DNA of 6,825 nucleotides from Flavobacteriaceae bacterium (lineage in GTDB: Bacteria; Bacteroidota; Bacteroidia; Flavobacteriales; Flavobacteriaceae). The stretch lies in assembly GCA_030590765.1 (NCBI GenBank), contig JAUVCP010000121.1:1-6825 (forward strand), given 5' to 3'. Below are positions 1 to 6,526 of this stretch, one piece after another; the first letter of the stretch is position 1; each line of letters starts with the position of its first letter. The notes beneath the pieces are model-generated. The model worked only from the letters and a program-made list of their open reading frames with translations. It searched no databases and was not told the DNA's origin. The position numbers and the translations under genes are program-made.

Positions 1-308
1 ATATTAATTCAATTTAGTGTTGTTATTGAAATTTGTAATATTAAGACTTAAAAATTTTAAAACTTTTTTTTAAATAGTTAAAAAATAGGATAGTAAATAT
101 AAGCATTTAAAAAGATAATTCATAACAAATATGGTTTCTAATTTATTCATAAAATTAAAAAAATATTAAATTGATCGAATTTTGTGTTTGTATTAAAAAA
201 TATACATTCAGGTTAGTGATGGAATTAATACTAATGATAATTGGTAAAGTAGAGATCAGATTTTAAAACGAAACTCATTGACCAAATTATTCAATAGGAT
301 AATCTAAA
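1..308. other. AT-rich stretch with no supportable gene
   Basis: This stretch is extremely rich in A and T, with many A/T homopolymer runs and no reading frame of convincing length or composition on either strand. It lies downstream of the phosphoesterase gene, which ends at 309 on the minus strand. I see no GC-rich stem followed by a T run that would make a clear terminator, no tRNA-like fold and no repeat array. A weak 5-bp dyad (TGTAT/ATACA, 189-206) is within chance for such composition. Whether it holds a promoter for a gene left of the window cannot be judged from here. Confidence 0.6.
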
Positions 309-1529
309 TCAGGGTGTTGCTTCCATTTTTATAAAAGTAATTTCTGGGCGCATACCCAATCTTCCGGGAAAGCCAAGCCAGCCTAAACCACGGTTAACAT
401 ATAGATATTGATTACCTTGTTTATGTAATCCTGCCCAATGTTTATATTTATATTTGATTGGGCTCCATTTTTTATTTTTTAAATTGATGCCAGCCTGCAT
501 GCCATGTGTATGTCCCGAAAGTGTTAAAGTAATATTTGTTTGATGAACTATCTCTTCTGCCCAGTGCGTTGGATCGTGAGATAATAATATTTTAAAAGGT
601 ATGTCATTTACTTTTTCCAATGTTTCGTTTATATCCCCATATTGTTTAAATGGTGGGTTGCCCCAGTTTTCGACTCCTAGTATTGCAATATTATCTCCTT
701 TGATATCGATGATATCTGATTCATTAAGAAGTAATTTAAAACCAATTTTTTTGTAGAAATACTTTATAGATTCAAAATTAGATTTTTTCTTATCTGGAGA
801 TTTCCATTCACTATAATCTCCATAATCATGATTTCCTAAAACTGCATATTTGCCATGTTTGGCCGATAATTTGCTCATTACTTCAGTCCATCCTTTTAAT
901 TCCCATGCAAAATTATTTACAAGATCACCGGTAAAAAATATAAAATCTGGTTCTAAATGGTTTATCAAATTGACAGCTCTTTCTAATATGGGATAGCGGA
1001 AATTAAAACTTCCAAGATGTAGATCAGATATATGAACAATACGTAATTTGTCAAAACTTTGAGGCAATACTTTACACTGAATATCTGAATGATGTATTTT
1101 AAATCTGTAAAGAGATCTGAAAATTCCATAAAGAATTACAAAAAAGGGTAGAAATCCGGATAAAACTCCAATAATAGGAATAATAATTAAGGACTCATTA
1201 TCCGAAATTACATAATTTGTATAGTACAAAATCGAGATCACAATCACGAAAATGATTTTAGGAATAAATGAAGAAATTGTTAATCCGTAAAGCGATGATA
1301 TGATCAATTGTTTTCTTTGAGGATGGATCTTATCTAAACGGATCTTTAAAATAATAATGGATGTGATCAATCCAATTGTAAAAAACCAAAAGACAAAATA
1401 TAGAGTGTTTTTCAAATAAGGAGCAGATATACCTTGAATGATAGAATGTAGCCAGTAAAATGCCAGTATATCAATAAATAATATTGCCAAACACAGTAGT
1501 AAAATTATGTATATGGAATAAGATCTCAT
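309..1529 (-). CDS. Membrane-anchored calcineurin-like metallophosphoesterase
   Basis: This 406-residue protein has a hydrophobic N-terminal part and a cytoplasmic or periplasmic phosphoesterase domain. Hydrophobic segments lie at about 5-28, 42-62, 91-108 and 113-138. From about 162 the dimetal phosphoesterase signature appears in order: DLH (D169, H171), GDLV (D202), GNHD (N233, H234), SHD (H318) and GHTHG (H340, H342). The C-terminal NRGLG (379-383) and RPEIT (394-398) match what I know of the YkuE/YaeI-like branch. All metal ligands are present, so it should be active. YaeI-type relatives include UDP-2,3-diacylglucosamine hydrolase-like and phospholipid-linked enzymes, but the substrate here cannot be read from sequence. 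The start ATG at 1529 is the only Met before residue 218 and precedes the first membrane segment. It is the last gene of the minus-strand run, separated from the phosphatidyltransferase by a repeat-filled spacer, so it may be transcribed separately. Confidence 0.9.
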   Translation of the reverse strand: MRSYSIYIILLLCLAILFIDILAFYWLHSIIQGISAPYLKNTLYFVFWFFTIGLITSIIILKIRLDKIHPQRKQLIISSLYGLTISSFIPKIIFVIVISILYYTNYVISDNESLIIIPIIGVLSGFLPFFVILYGIFRSLYRFKIHHSDIQCKVLPQSFDKLRIVHISDLHLGSFNFRYPILERAVNLINHLEPDFIFFTGDLVNNFAWELKGWTEVMSKLSAKHGKYAVLGNHDYGDYSEWKSPDKKKSNFESIKYFYKKIGFKLLLNESDIIDIKGDNIAILGVENWGNPPFKQYGDINETLEKVNDIPFKILLSHDPTHWAEEIVHQTNITLTLSGHTHGMQAGINLKNKKWSPIKYKYKHWAGLHKQGNQYLYVNRGLGWLGFPGRLGMRPEITFIKMEATP

Positions 1530-1552
1530 TTTACATATTTTATTAGTGAAAC

Positions 1553-1590
1553 GCTAATTTGAAAAACCCAGAGGGTATTTTCAAATTAGC
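1553..1590. other. Long near-perfect hairpin (possible terminator or element end)
   Basis: GCTAATTTGAAAA (1553-1565) pairs perfectly with TTTTCAAATTAGC (1578-1590). After a one-base bulge (A1577), ACCC (1566-1569) pairs with GGGT (1573-1576) around the loop AGA. This gives about 17 base pairs with a 3-nt loop. On the minus strand the inner CCC-TCT-GGG stem is followed directly by five T, which could work as a short intrinsic terminator for the phosphatidyltransferase transcript. The full stem has no T run after it. It sits only 23 bp upstream of the phosphoesterase ATG, so it could also affect translation or mRNA stability of that gene. Confidence 0.6.
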
Positions 1591-1705
1591 TAGCTGAACC
1601 CGCCTTGCCGGCGTGGCAGGCTAATCCCGTTTTCTCATCGGAATCCATGCTATATACCTCTACCCATGGGTCAATTCCTGTAATTGGATTGAGGTTTAAT
1701 ACTTT
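1586..1705 (-). other. Short protein-like open frame over the repeat (fragment or chance)
   Basis: On the minus strand a frame open for 39 codons ends at a TAA (1586-1588) and begins just after a TAA at 1706-1708. Its middle reads GIDPWVEVYSMDSDEKTG, which looks more like real protein than typical spacer translation. The second part (ACHAGKAGSAS) is simply the GC-rich palindrome translated. The only ATG in frame (1648-1646) would give 20 residues. It overlaps the last codons of the phosphatidyltransferase gene in a different frame. I do not recognise a family. It could be a relic of a gene invaded by the palindrome, part of the dispersed element, or chance. Confidence 0.2.
1603..1620. repeat. 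GC-rich hairpin, REP-like
   Basis: CCT-T-GCC (1603-1609) pairs with GGC-AGG (1615-1620) with one bulged T, around the loop GGCGT. The centre also contains the palindrome GCCGGC (1607-1612), so alternative folds exist. It is among the most GC-rich stretches of this AT-rich window. It resembles the GC-rich palindromes scattered between genes in many Bacteroidetes, by my recollection and not by a search. Confidence 0.45.
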
Positions 1706-2286
1706 TTATTTAGTCTCTTTTTATCTTTTAAAGCCCAATAGATCCCTTTAATATCTGAGACCCATTTATCATACATGGCTATTAGAATAATTTCTTCAAT
1801 GGTTTCAATAAACCCAAGAATTATCATAAAATAGAATAAAAAATAATTGGGTTCAAAAAACAATGAATATAAAATAAAAAATGCCTGAACAAATGCAGAT
1901 AATTTTGCAAGATATGTGTGAAAAGAAGTTGCTTTTCCATACTTTTTAAAGGCAACAAGCATTTGAATAATGTAAGGGATAAGAGCTATTAAAATTAAAA
2001 GATAATTTTCTTTTATAAAATCAAACTCAAACAGGAACAAACCAATCAAACCAATGATAAAAGTAATTTGATCTCCCATGGAATCCAGTTGAGATCCTCT
2101 GGGGCTGGTCATTTTAAATTTCCTGGCCAAATATCCATCTATCATATCTGTGCTGTAGCTAATTAACAGCATCCATGCAAAAATTTCCCTGTTCTGAAGC
2201 CAGAGAAGAATTAGCAAAAATGGTGCAGCAGCAATTCGATAAAATGAAAACCAATCTGCAATATTAAAGTTTTTAAAAGTAAGCAT
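1696..2286 (-). CDS. CDP-alcohol phosphatidyltransferase family protein
   Basis: This 196-residue integral membrane enzyme should transfer a phosphatidyl (or similar) group from a CDP-activated lipid to an alcohol, as in phosphatidylglycerophosphate or phosphatidylserine synthesis. The family signature is complete: D47-x2-D50-G51-x2-A54-R55-x8-G64-x3-D68-x3-D72, whose aspartates bind two metal ions and the CDP group. Hydrophobic segments lie near 15-30, 35-47, 74-90, 95-112, 126-143 and 148-171, giving about six helices, as expected for the family. The tail is basic (KDKKRLNKKY). The length is near that of PgsA, but I cannot assign the acceptor alcohol. The gene starts 83 bp after the SulP transporter gene ends, on the same strand. 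That gap has no convincing promoter, so read-through from the transporter is plausible. A dyad-rich element begins right after its stop codon. Confidence 0.9.
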   Translation of the reverse strand: MLTFKNFNIADWFSFYRIAAAPFLLILLWLQNREIFAWMLLISYSTDMIDGYLARKFKMTSPRGSQLDSMGDQITFIIGLIGLFLFEFDFIKENYLLILIALIPYIIQMLVAFKKYGKATSFHTYLAKLSAFVQAFFILYSLFFEPNYFLFYFMIILGFIETIEEIILIAMYDKWVSDIKGIYWALKDKKRLNKKY

Positions 2287-2369
2287 ATCTTAGTTTAAGA
2301 ATTATAAATTTATGAACGACATACTATTTCTCTTAAAGTTATAAAATAAATCAATAAGTTTAATAAAAA

Positions 2370-4193
2370 TCAGATATTATTTTTGATCCAGTTTGTGCAA
2401 TCATTAAAGTTGTCAAATATATGTTCAGTCGGGATTAGATCGGGAATAATATCAATAGATTGCAGTAAATATGCTGGTTGATTTTGCACACCTACCAATA
2501 AATGTTTTATATTTTTCTTTTCCAGATCGAGTATAATATCTTCTATAGCATATAAACCAGATTGATCTATATAAGGAACTTTTTCCATTCTAATTACAAC
2601 ATAATCTGCGGTTTTTGGAATTTGTTTTGCAAGTGACTGAAAATGACTTGTTGATCCAAAAAAGATTGGACCTTTGATATGTTTGATAAAAACATTCTTT
2701 TTATATTCTACAGGAAAACTCAATTCATCATCCCATGATTTTTCCTCTTCTAAACTTTTAACATCTGATTTTTCAGCTGTGGCATCTCCCATTTTTTTCA
2801 TAAACACCAAAGATGCGATTATGAGTCCTATTCCAACAGCATAAACCAGGTTCCAGAAAGTAGAAAGTAGCAGTACAACGATCATAATTGTAACTTCAGC
2901 TTTAGGTATATTCGGAATTGCTTTTAATCCCTTGTAATCCATAACGCCAAATCCTACCGTAATCAGTATTCCAGCTAAAACAGCAGCAGGAATTTTAGAG
3001 GCGATTGGACCAAGAGCAAGTAATACTATCAGTAAAAATAAACCAGTAACCATACCGGATAGTCTTGTTTTACCTCCTGCATTGATATTAACAACGGTTC
3101 TGATAGTTGCCCCAGCTCCTGGTAACCCACCAAAAATAGCTGCGATACTGTTACCAATTCCTTGCCCTATTAATTCTTTATTTGGATTGTGATTTGTTTT
3201 GGTCATATTATCAGCAACAACCGATGTGAGTAAAGAATCAATTGCTCCTAAAAAAGCAAGCGTTAGAGCTGTAAAAATATACGGAGAGATTATCCCAGGG
3301 TCAAAGTTGGTAAAGATACCAAGATTTGGAATTGGGAATCCTCCAGGTATTTCTTCAATGGGTTGATAGTCCAGACCTGCAAATATGGCTACGCCTGAAA
3401 CAACTAATAAGGCCACTAATGTAGATGGTATTTTGGTAGTGATTCTTTTAAACCCATAAATGATAACAATGGTTGAAAGCGCCAGTATCAATTCTAAATA
3501 ATTGATACTTCTAAAGGCACGAGGCAGACTTTTAACAGCCCCAATCACACCAGATGTTTCTTTGCTTGCCAATACCTGAGACTCTTTTAAAATATCACTT
3601 TTAGTAATTTTATTAGATCTTTTAATGGTTTCCTTAAAATCTTCTAAAACTAAAATTCCATCATCAACCTCTTCCTTTAATATATTGCTAATGATCATTT
3701 CCTCAGCTTTTGGTTTGAACTGGTCAACAAATTGCTGGTCATTTTCAACATAATAGCCCATTATAGGGAGTATATTTGTGATGACAATGATGAGTCCGAT
3801 AGCTGTCATAAATCCAGAAACAACAGGGTAGGGGATATATTTTATGTATTGCCCCAAGCCTATGGATCCCAGTAAGATTTGAAATAGACCAGCCATTACA
3901 AAAACGGTAAGTATAGCAGGTAGAGCTCTACTTACATCTCCATCGTTTACCTGTACAATACCCGCGATCATAACCATACTTACAGCTGTTAAAGGAGCTG
4001 TTGGTCCTGAAATCTGGGTGGGTGTTCCGCCAAAAAATGCAGCAAAAAAACCAAGAAATATGGCACCGTACAATCCGGCACTTGGGCCTAACCCGGAGGA
4101 GACCCCAAAGGCAAGTGCTAATGGTAAAGCTACAATTCCGGCAGTAATACCTCCAAAAGTATCACCTTTAACATTTGAGAAAAGACTTTTCAT
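2370..4193 (-). CDS. SulP/SLC26-family inorganic anion transporter with STAS domain
   Basis: This 607-residue inner-membrane transporter belongs to the family that moves sulfate, bicarbonate or similar anions, often as H+ or Na+ symport. The N-terminal part carries the amphipathic start, the early transport helices and GPTAPLTA (63-70), a typical SulP substrate-site stretch. The second conserved block runs from about 326 to 380, with NKELIGQGIGN (338-348), GGLPGAGATIRT (355-366) and GGKTRLSG (373-380). A STAS domain fills about 500-607, with the expected turn VPYIDQSG (539-546). Between the GFMTAIGLIIVITN helix and the helix starting near 232 there is a hydrophilic, charged insertion of about 80 residues (150-230), longer than the linker I expect in most SulP proteins. 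No carbonic anhydrase or sulfate-assimilation gene is adjacent, so the substrate stays open. The gene starts 31 bp after trpB, consistent with one transcript. Confidence 0.93.
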   Translation of the reverse strand: MKSLFSNVKGDTFGGITAGIVALPLALAFGVSSGLGPSAGLYGAIFLGFFAAFFGGTPTQISGPTAPLTAVSMVMIAGIVQVNDGDVSRALPAILTVFVMAGLFQILLGSIGLGQYIKYIPYPVVSGFMTAIGLIIVITNILPIMGYYVENDQQFVDQFKPKAEEMIISNILKEEVDDGILVLEDFKETIKRSNKITKSDILKESQVLASKETSGVIGAVKSLPRAFRSINYLELILALSTIVIIYGFKRITTKIPSTLVALLVVSGVAIFAGLDYQPIEEIPGGFPIPNLGIFTNFDPGIISPYIFTALTLAFLGAIDSLLTSVVADNMTKTNHNPNKELIGQGIGNSIAAIFGGLPGAGATIRTVVNINAGGKTRLSGMVTGLFLLIVLLALGPIASKIPAAVLAGILITVGFGVMDYKGLKAIPNIPKAEVTIMIVVLLLSTFWNLVYAVGIGLIIASLVFMKKMGDATAEKSDVKSLEEEKSWDDELSFPVEYKKNVFIKHIKGPIFFGSTSHFQSLAKQIPKTADYVVIRMEKVPYIDQSGLYAIEDIILDLEKKNIKHLLVGVQNQPAYLLQSIDIIPDLIPTEHIFDNFNDCTNWIKNNI

Positions 4194-4224
4194 TTTGATG
4201 ATTTTAAATTTATTGAATAATTAA

Positions 4225-5427
4225 TTAGTCCGGTAATCCAAAAGTATCAACTACATAGTCCAGATCTTTATCACCTCTACCACTAAGATTTACCAATATA
4301 GATTGTTTCGGATATTTTTTGGCCAGTTTGAATGCATATGCAACTGCATGTGCACTTTCCAAAGCAGGAATAATACCTTCTAATCTACTCAATTCATAAA
4401 ATGCATCAATAGTTTCTTTATCATTTATGCTGTCATAAGTTACTTTTTTTAAGTCTTTTAGCATACTGTGTTCTGGTCCAACTCCCGGATAATCCAAACC
4501 ACTGGCAATGGAATGTACTGGTGCAGGATTTCCTTCGTCATCCTGTAAAGTATAACATTTAAATCCGTGAATCATACCTGGTTTTCCCAGGGTCATGGTT
4601 GCAGCATGTTCACCTGTTTTAAATGATTTTCCTGCAGGTTCTATTCCAAAAAGGTTACATTCATCATGTTCTAAAAATGCAGAAAAAATTCCCATAGCAT
4701 TACTTCCACCACCAACACAGGCAACAATATTATCAGGTAGTTCACCTGTCATTTCAAAAAACTGATCTTTGGCTTCAATTCCTACAACACGTTGAAAATC
4801 ACGTACCATCATAGGAAATGGATGAGGTCCTACAACAGATCCTATACAATATAAAGTAGTTATAGGATCTTTTAAATATGCTTCAAAAGCACTATCAACT
4901 GCCTCTTTTAAAGTTTTTAATCCATGCGTTACCGGAATTACTGTAGCTCCTAAAATCTTCATTCGTAACACATTAGGAAATTCTTTTGCAATATCCACTT
5001 CCCCCATATGGATCTCACACTCCAATCCGAAATATGCAGCAGCAGTAGCTAAAGCAACACCATGCTGACCGGCTCCGGTTTCTGCTATCAATTTCTTTTT
5101 TCCCATGTATTTTGCCAATAAAGCCTCACCCATACAGTGATTTAATTTATGAGCACCAGTATGATTCAGATCTTCACGTTTTAAGTAGATTTGTCCGCCG
5201 TATTTATTTGATAATCGGTTGCAATGAAATACAGGAGTAGGCCTTCCTTGAAAATGTTTTCGAATATTTCTTAATTCTGAAATAAATTTATGGGATTTAC
5301 TTATAGAATAATAAGCATCGTTAATTTTTTTCATTTCAACTTCAAGGTGTGGAGGTATGAATGCTCCACCATATTCCTTGAAAAATCCATCTTCATTTGG
5401 ATAAGTTTTAAAATAATTCTTTGACAT
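4225..5427 (-). CDS. trpB: Tryptophan synthase beta chain, stand-alone (TrpB)
   Basis: This PLP enzyme of 400 residues condenses L-serine with indole to give L-tryptophan. Key residues align with Salmonella TrpB at a constant offset of 7: K94 (PLP Schiff base, in HTGAHK), E116 (catalytic, in AETGAGQHG), D312 ([11 protein letters not shown]) and E357 (ALESAHA). The phosphate loop GGGSNA (239-244) and S382 in LSGRGDKD are also present, so it should be catalytically competent. The COMM region is of normal length. Details differ from the usual flavobacterial TrpB I remember: HKLNH after the PLP lysine rather than HKxNN/Q, KEFPNV for the usual RQxPNV, and IPPHL near the N-terminus where VPE is usual. 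No trpA or other trp gene is in view, so it may be a second TrpB working on free indole. The start ATG at 5427 follows an A/T-rich leader. No Trp-codon leader peptide or attenuator is visible in the 135 bp upstream. Confidence 0.93.
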   Translation of the reverse strand: MSKNYFKTYPNEDGFFKEYGGAFIPPHLEVEMKKINDAYYSISKSHKFISELRNIRKHFQGRPTPVFHCNRLSNKYGGQIYLKREDLNHTGAHKLNHCMGEALLAKYMGKKKLIAETGAGQHGVALATAAAYFGLECEIHMGEVDIAKEFPNVLRMKILGATVIPVTHGLKTLKEAVDSAFEAYLKDPITTLYCIGSVVGPHPFPMMVRDFQRVVGIEAKDQFFEMTGELPDNIVACVGGGSNAMGIFSAFLEHDECNLFGIEPAGKSFKTGEHAATMTLGKPGMIHGFKCYTLQDDEGNPAPVHSIASGLDYPGVGPEHSMLKDLKKVTYDSINDKETIDAFYELSRLEGIIPALESAHAVAYAFKLAKKYPKQSILVNLSGRGDKDLDYVVDTFGLPD

Positions 5428-5475
5428 TTTTATATATTTTAAAGGTTAATAGTTTTCAATAAGAAAATTAATCAG

Positions 5476-5505
5476 TGAAAATAATCAATTTTACGATATT
5501 TTCAA
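5476..5505 (-). promoter_or_regulatory. Possible trpB promoter and dyad
   Basis: On the minus strand TTG (5505-5503) is followed after 19 bp by TATTTTCA (5483-5476), a partial match to the Bacteroidetes -33 TTTG / -7 TAnnTTTG pattern. The same bases form a perfect 7-bp inverted repeat GAAAATA/TATTTTC (5477-5483 and 5497-5503, 13-bp spacer), which could be an operator. In DNA this AT-rich both patterns can arise by chance. Confidence 0.25.
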
Positions 5506-5516
5506 TCGTTTTTTTA

Positions 5517-5524
5517 TAGATTTG
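5517..5524 (+). promoter_or_regulatory. Likely -7 promoter box for udk
   Basis: TAGATTTG is an exact match to the Bacteroidetes -7 consensus TAnnTTTG. It lies 38 bp before the udk ATG, which would leave an untranslated leader of roughly 30 nt. No good TTTG lies at the expected 19-21 bp upstream, so the -33 half is weak. Confidence 0.45.
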
Positions 5525-5543
5525 ATATTTTAAATATAGCAAA
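5521..5543. promoter_or_regulatory. Dyad overlapping the udk promoter start region
   Basis: ATATTT-T-AAATAT (5525-5537) is a perfect 13-bp palindrome, flanked by TTTG (5521-5524) and CAAA (5540-5543), which pair after a 2-base asymmetry. It overlaps the -7 box and the expected transcription start of udk, where a repressor could bind. The composition makes a chance origin quite possible. Confidence 0.25.
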
Positions 5544-5562
5544 TTATTCTTAAATTCATTCT

Positions 5563-6180
5563 ATGTTGATTATTGGTATTGCCGGTGGAACCGGAAGCGG
5601 AAAAACAACAGTTGTAAATCAGATATTAAATGAATTGCCTTCAGAGGAGGTAACAGTTATTTCACAGGACTCTTACTACAGTAAAAATGATAATTTATCG
5701 TATAAAGAAAGATGTGGTATTAACTTTGATCACCCCAGAGCAATTGATTTTGATCTTTTGATTGATCATTTGAAAGAGTTAAAAAAAGGAAATGTAATTG
5801 AGCAGCCAATCTATTCTTTTGTAACACATAACAGAAGTACAGATACGTTAAAAACACATCCCAGAAAAGTTATTATTGTTGAAGGGATTTTGATTTTTAC
5901 AAACAAGATCTTGCGGGATTTGATGGATATTAAAATATATGTTCATGCAGATTCTGATGAAAGATTGATAAGAAGATTACGTAGAGATATCAAAGAAAGA
6001 GGAAGAAGTATAGAGGAAGTTTTGCAACGTTATCAGGACACTCTAAAGCCTATGCATCAGCAATTTATAGAACCAACCAAGAATTTTGCTGATATTATTA
6101 TTCCAAATGATAAGTATAATACAGTGGCAATTGATATTGTTAGAACTGTTATAAATGAGAAATTGAAAGATGACATTTAA
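5563..6180 (+). CDS. udk: Uridine kinase
   Basis: This 205-residue cytoplasmic enzyme phosphorylates uridine (and usually cytidine) to the monophosphate with ATP or GTP, in pyrimidine salvage. The Walker A loop GGTGSGKT lies at 8-15. It is followed by the acidic substrate-site stretch QDSYY (35-39, D36), NFDHP (54-58), QPIYSF-THNR (81-91), the VEGIL strand (106-110) and the basic lid RRDIKERGR (140-148). The length matches the family (about 205-215). The ATG at 5563 places the P-loop at residue 8, as in homologues. A good -7 box lies 38 bp upstream. The 3' end overlaps the start of the next gene by 11 bp, in a different frame, so the two are probably one transcript with coupled translation. 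Nothing in the sequence suggests loss of function. Confidence 0.96.
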   Translation: MLIIGIAGGTGSGKTTVVNQILNELPSEEVTVISQDSYYSKNDNLSYKERCGINFDHPRAIDFDLLIDHLKELKKGNVIEQPIYSFVTHNRSTDTLKTHPRKVIIVEGILIFTNKILRDLMDIKIYVHADSDERLIRRLRRDIKERGRSIEEVLQRYQDTLKPMHQQFIEPTKNFADIIIPNDKYNTVAIDIVRTVINEKLKDDI

Positions 6181-6490
6181 ACAAATAAAAGAAAATAAAT
6201 TCGTTAAATTTATCACGAATAAATATGTGATATTTCTCTTGGTTTTTATTGTATGGATGACTTTTTTTGATGAGAATTCTTTTTTGAATCATCGGGAATT
6301 GAATAAAGAAATTGAAAAACTGGAGGATGCCAATAAATATTATAAAGATCAGATCAGCACAGATAGTAAAATTATTGAAAACCTGAATGATCCTGATTCT
6401 TTAGAAAAATATGCTCGTGAACAGTATAAAATGAAGAAAGAAAACGAGGATATATTTATTATTGCCTATGATACTGTTGAAAAGGAATGA
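6170..6490 (+). CDS. FtsB/DivIC-like septum formation initiator protein
   Basis: This is a small bitopic membrane protein of 106 residues. A short basic cytoplasmic N-terminus is followed by one membrane helix (about 17-33), then a charged coiled-coil stretch (about 42-70, rich in E and K). Next comes the family's C-terminal block LEKYAREQYKMKKENEDIF (78-96), the counterpart of the E-x2-AR-x-xx-(G/K) segment of FtsB and DivIC. Such proteins join FtsL and FtsQ/DivIB to activate septal peptidoglycan synthesis at the division site. The ATG at 6170 lies inside the last codons of udk (11-bp overlap), which decides the start and suggests translational coupling. Pairing of udk with this gene is common in flavobacteria, from memory. 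Between FtsB and DivIC naming I would not choose. Confidence 0.87.
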   Translation: MTFKQIKENKFVKFITNKYVIFLLVFIVWMTFFDENSFLNHRELNKEIEKLEDANKYYKDQISTDSKIIENLNDPDSLEKYAREQYKMKKENEDIFIIAYDTVEKE

Positions 6491-6526
6491 TTTCTTCACA
6501 CCTGATGCATAATATAAATAGCAATT

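Larger units (their letters stand above)
1553..1694. repeat. Composite inverted-repeat element between two minus-strand genes
   Basis: Almost the whole spacer between the phosphatidyltransferase stop and the phosphoesterase start is made of consecutive dyads. They are a long AT-rich hairpin (1553-1590), a GC-rich hairpin (1603-1620), an imperfect stem 1624-1629/1639-1644 (ATTCCG/CGGGAT on the minus strand, one G-T pair, 9-nt loop), a perfect 10-bp palindrome ACCCATGGGT (1662-1671) and CAATT/AATTG around a 5-nt loop (1672-1686). CCTC (1657-1660) and GAGG (1691-1694) could close the last two. The block around 1600-1671 is clearly more GC-rich than its surroundings. I infer a REP- or MITE-like dispersed element, because Bacteroidetes genomes carry similar GC-rich palindromes between genes. 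Copy number cannot be seen in one window. Confidence 0.5.

Noticed and set aside
189..206. Small dyad TGTAT/ATACA as terminator of the phosphoesterase gene
   Set aside because: It is only 5 bp long, made mostly of A-T pairs, and lies more than 100 bp past the stop. It is expected by chance in this composition.
1586..1705. Frameshifted extension of the phosphatidyltransferase into the GIDPWVEVYSMD frame
   Set aside because: The protein already has a normal length and a typical basic C-terminus, and the other frame has its own stop just before the overlap, so a frameshift is not needed.
4018..4224. Plus-strand open frame of 68 codons
   Set aside because: It lies antisense to the start of the SulP transporter gene, has the composition of a mirrored coding frame (many P, A, K), and resembles no protein I know.
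5428..5562. Tryptophan attenuator or riboswitch before trpB
   Set aside because: There is no leader frame with Trp codons, no pair of competing stems and no terminator hairpin. Only AT-rich sequence with short dyads is present.
6491..6526. Bidirectional terminator between the septum gene and the T9SS gene
   Set aside because: The 36-bp gap contains no stem longer than the 6-bp palindrome ATGCAT and no T run.
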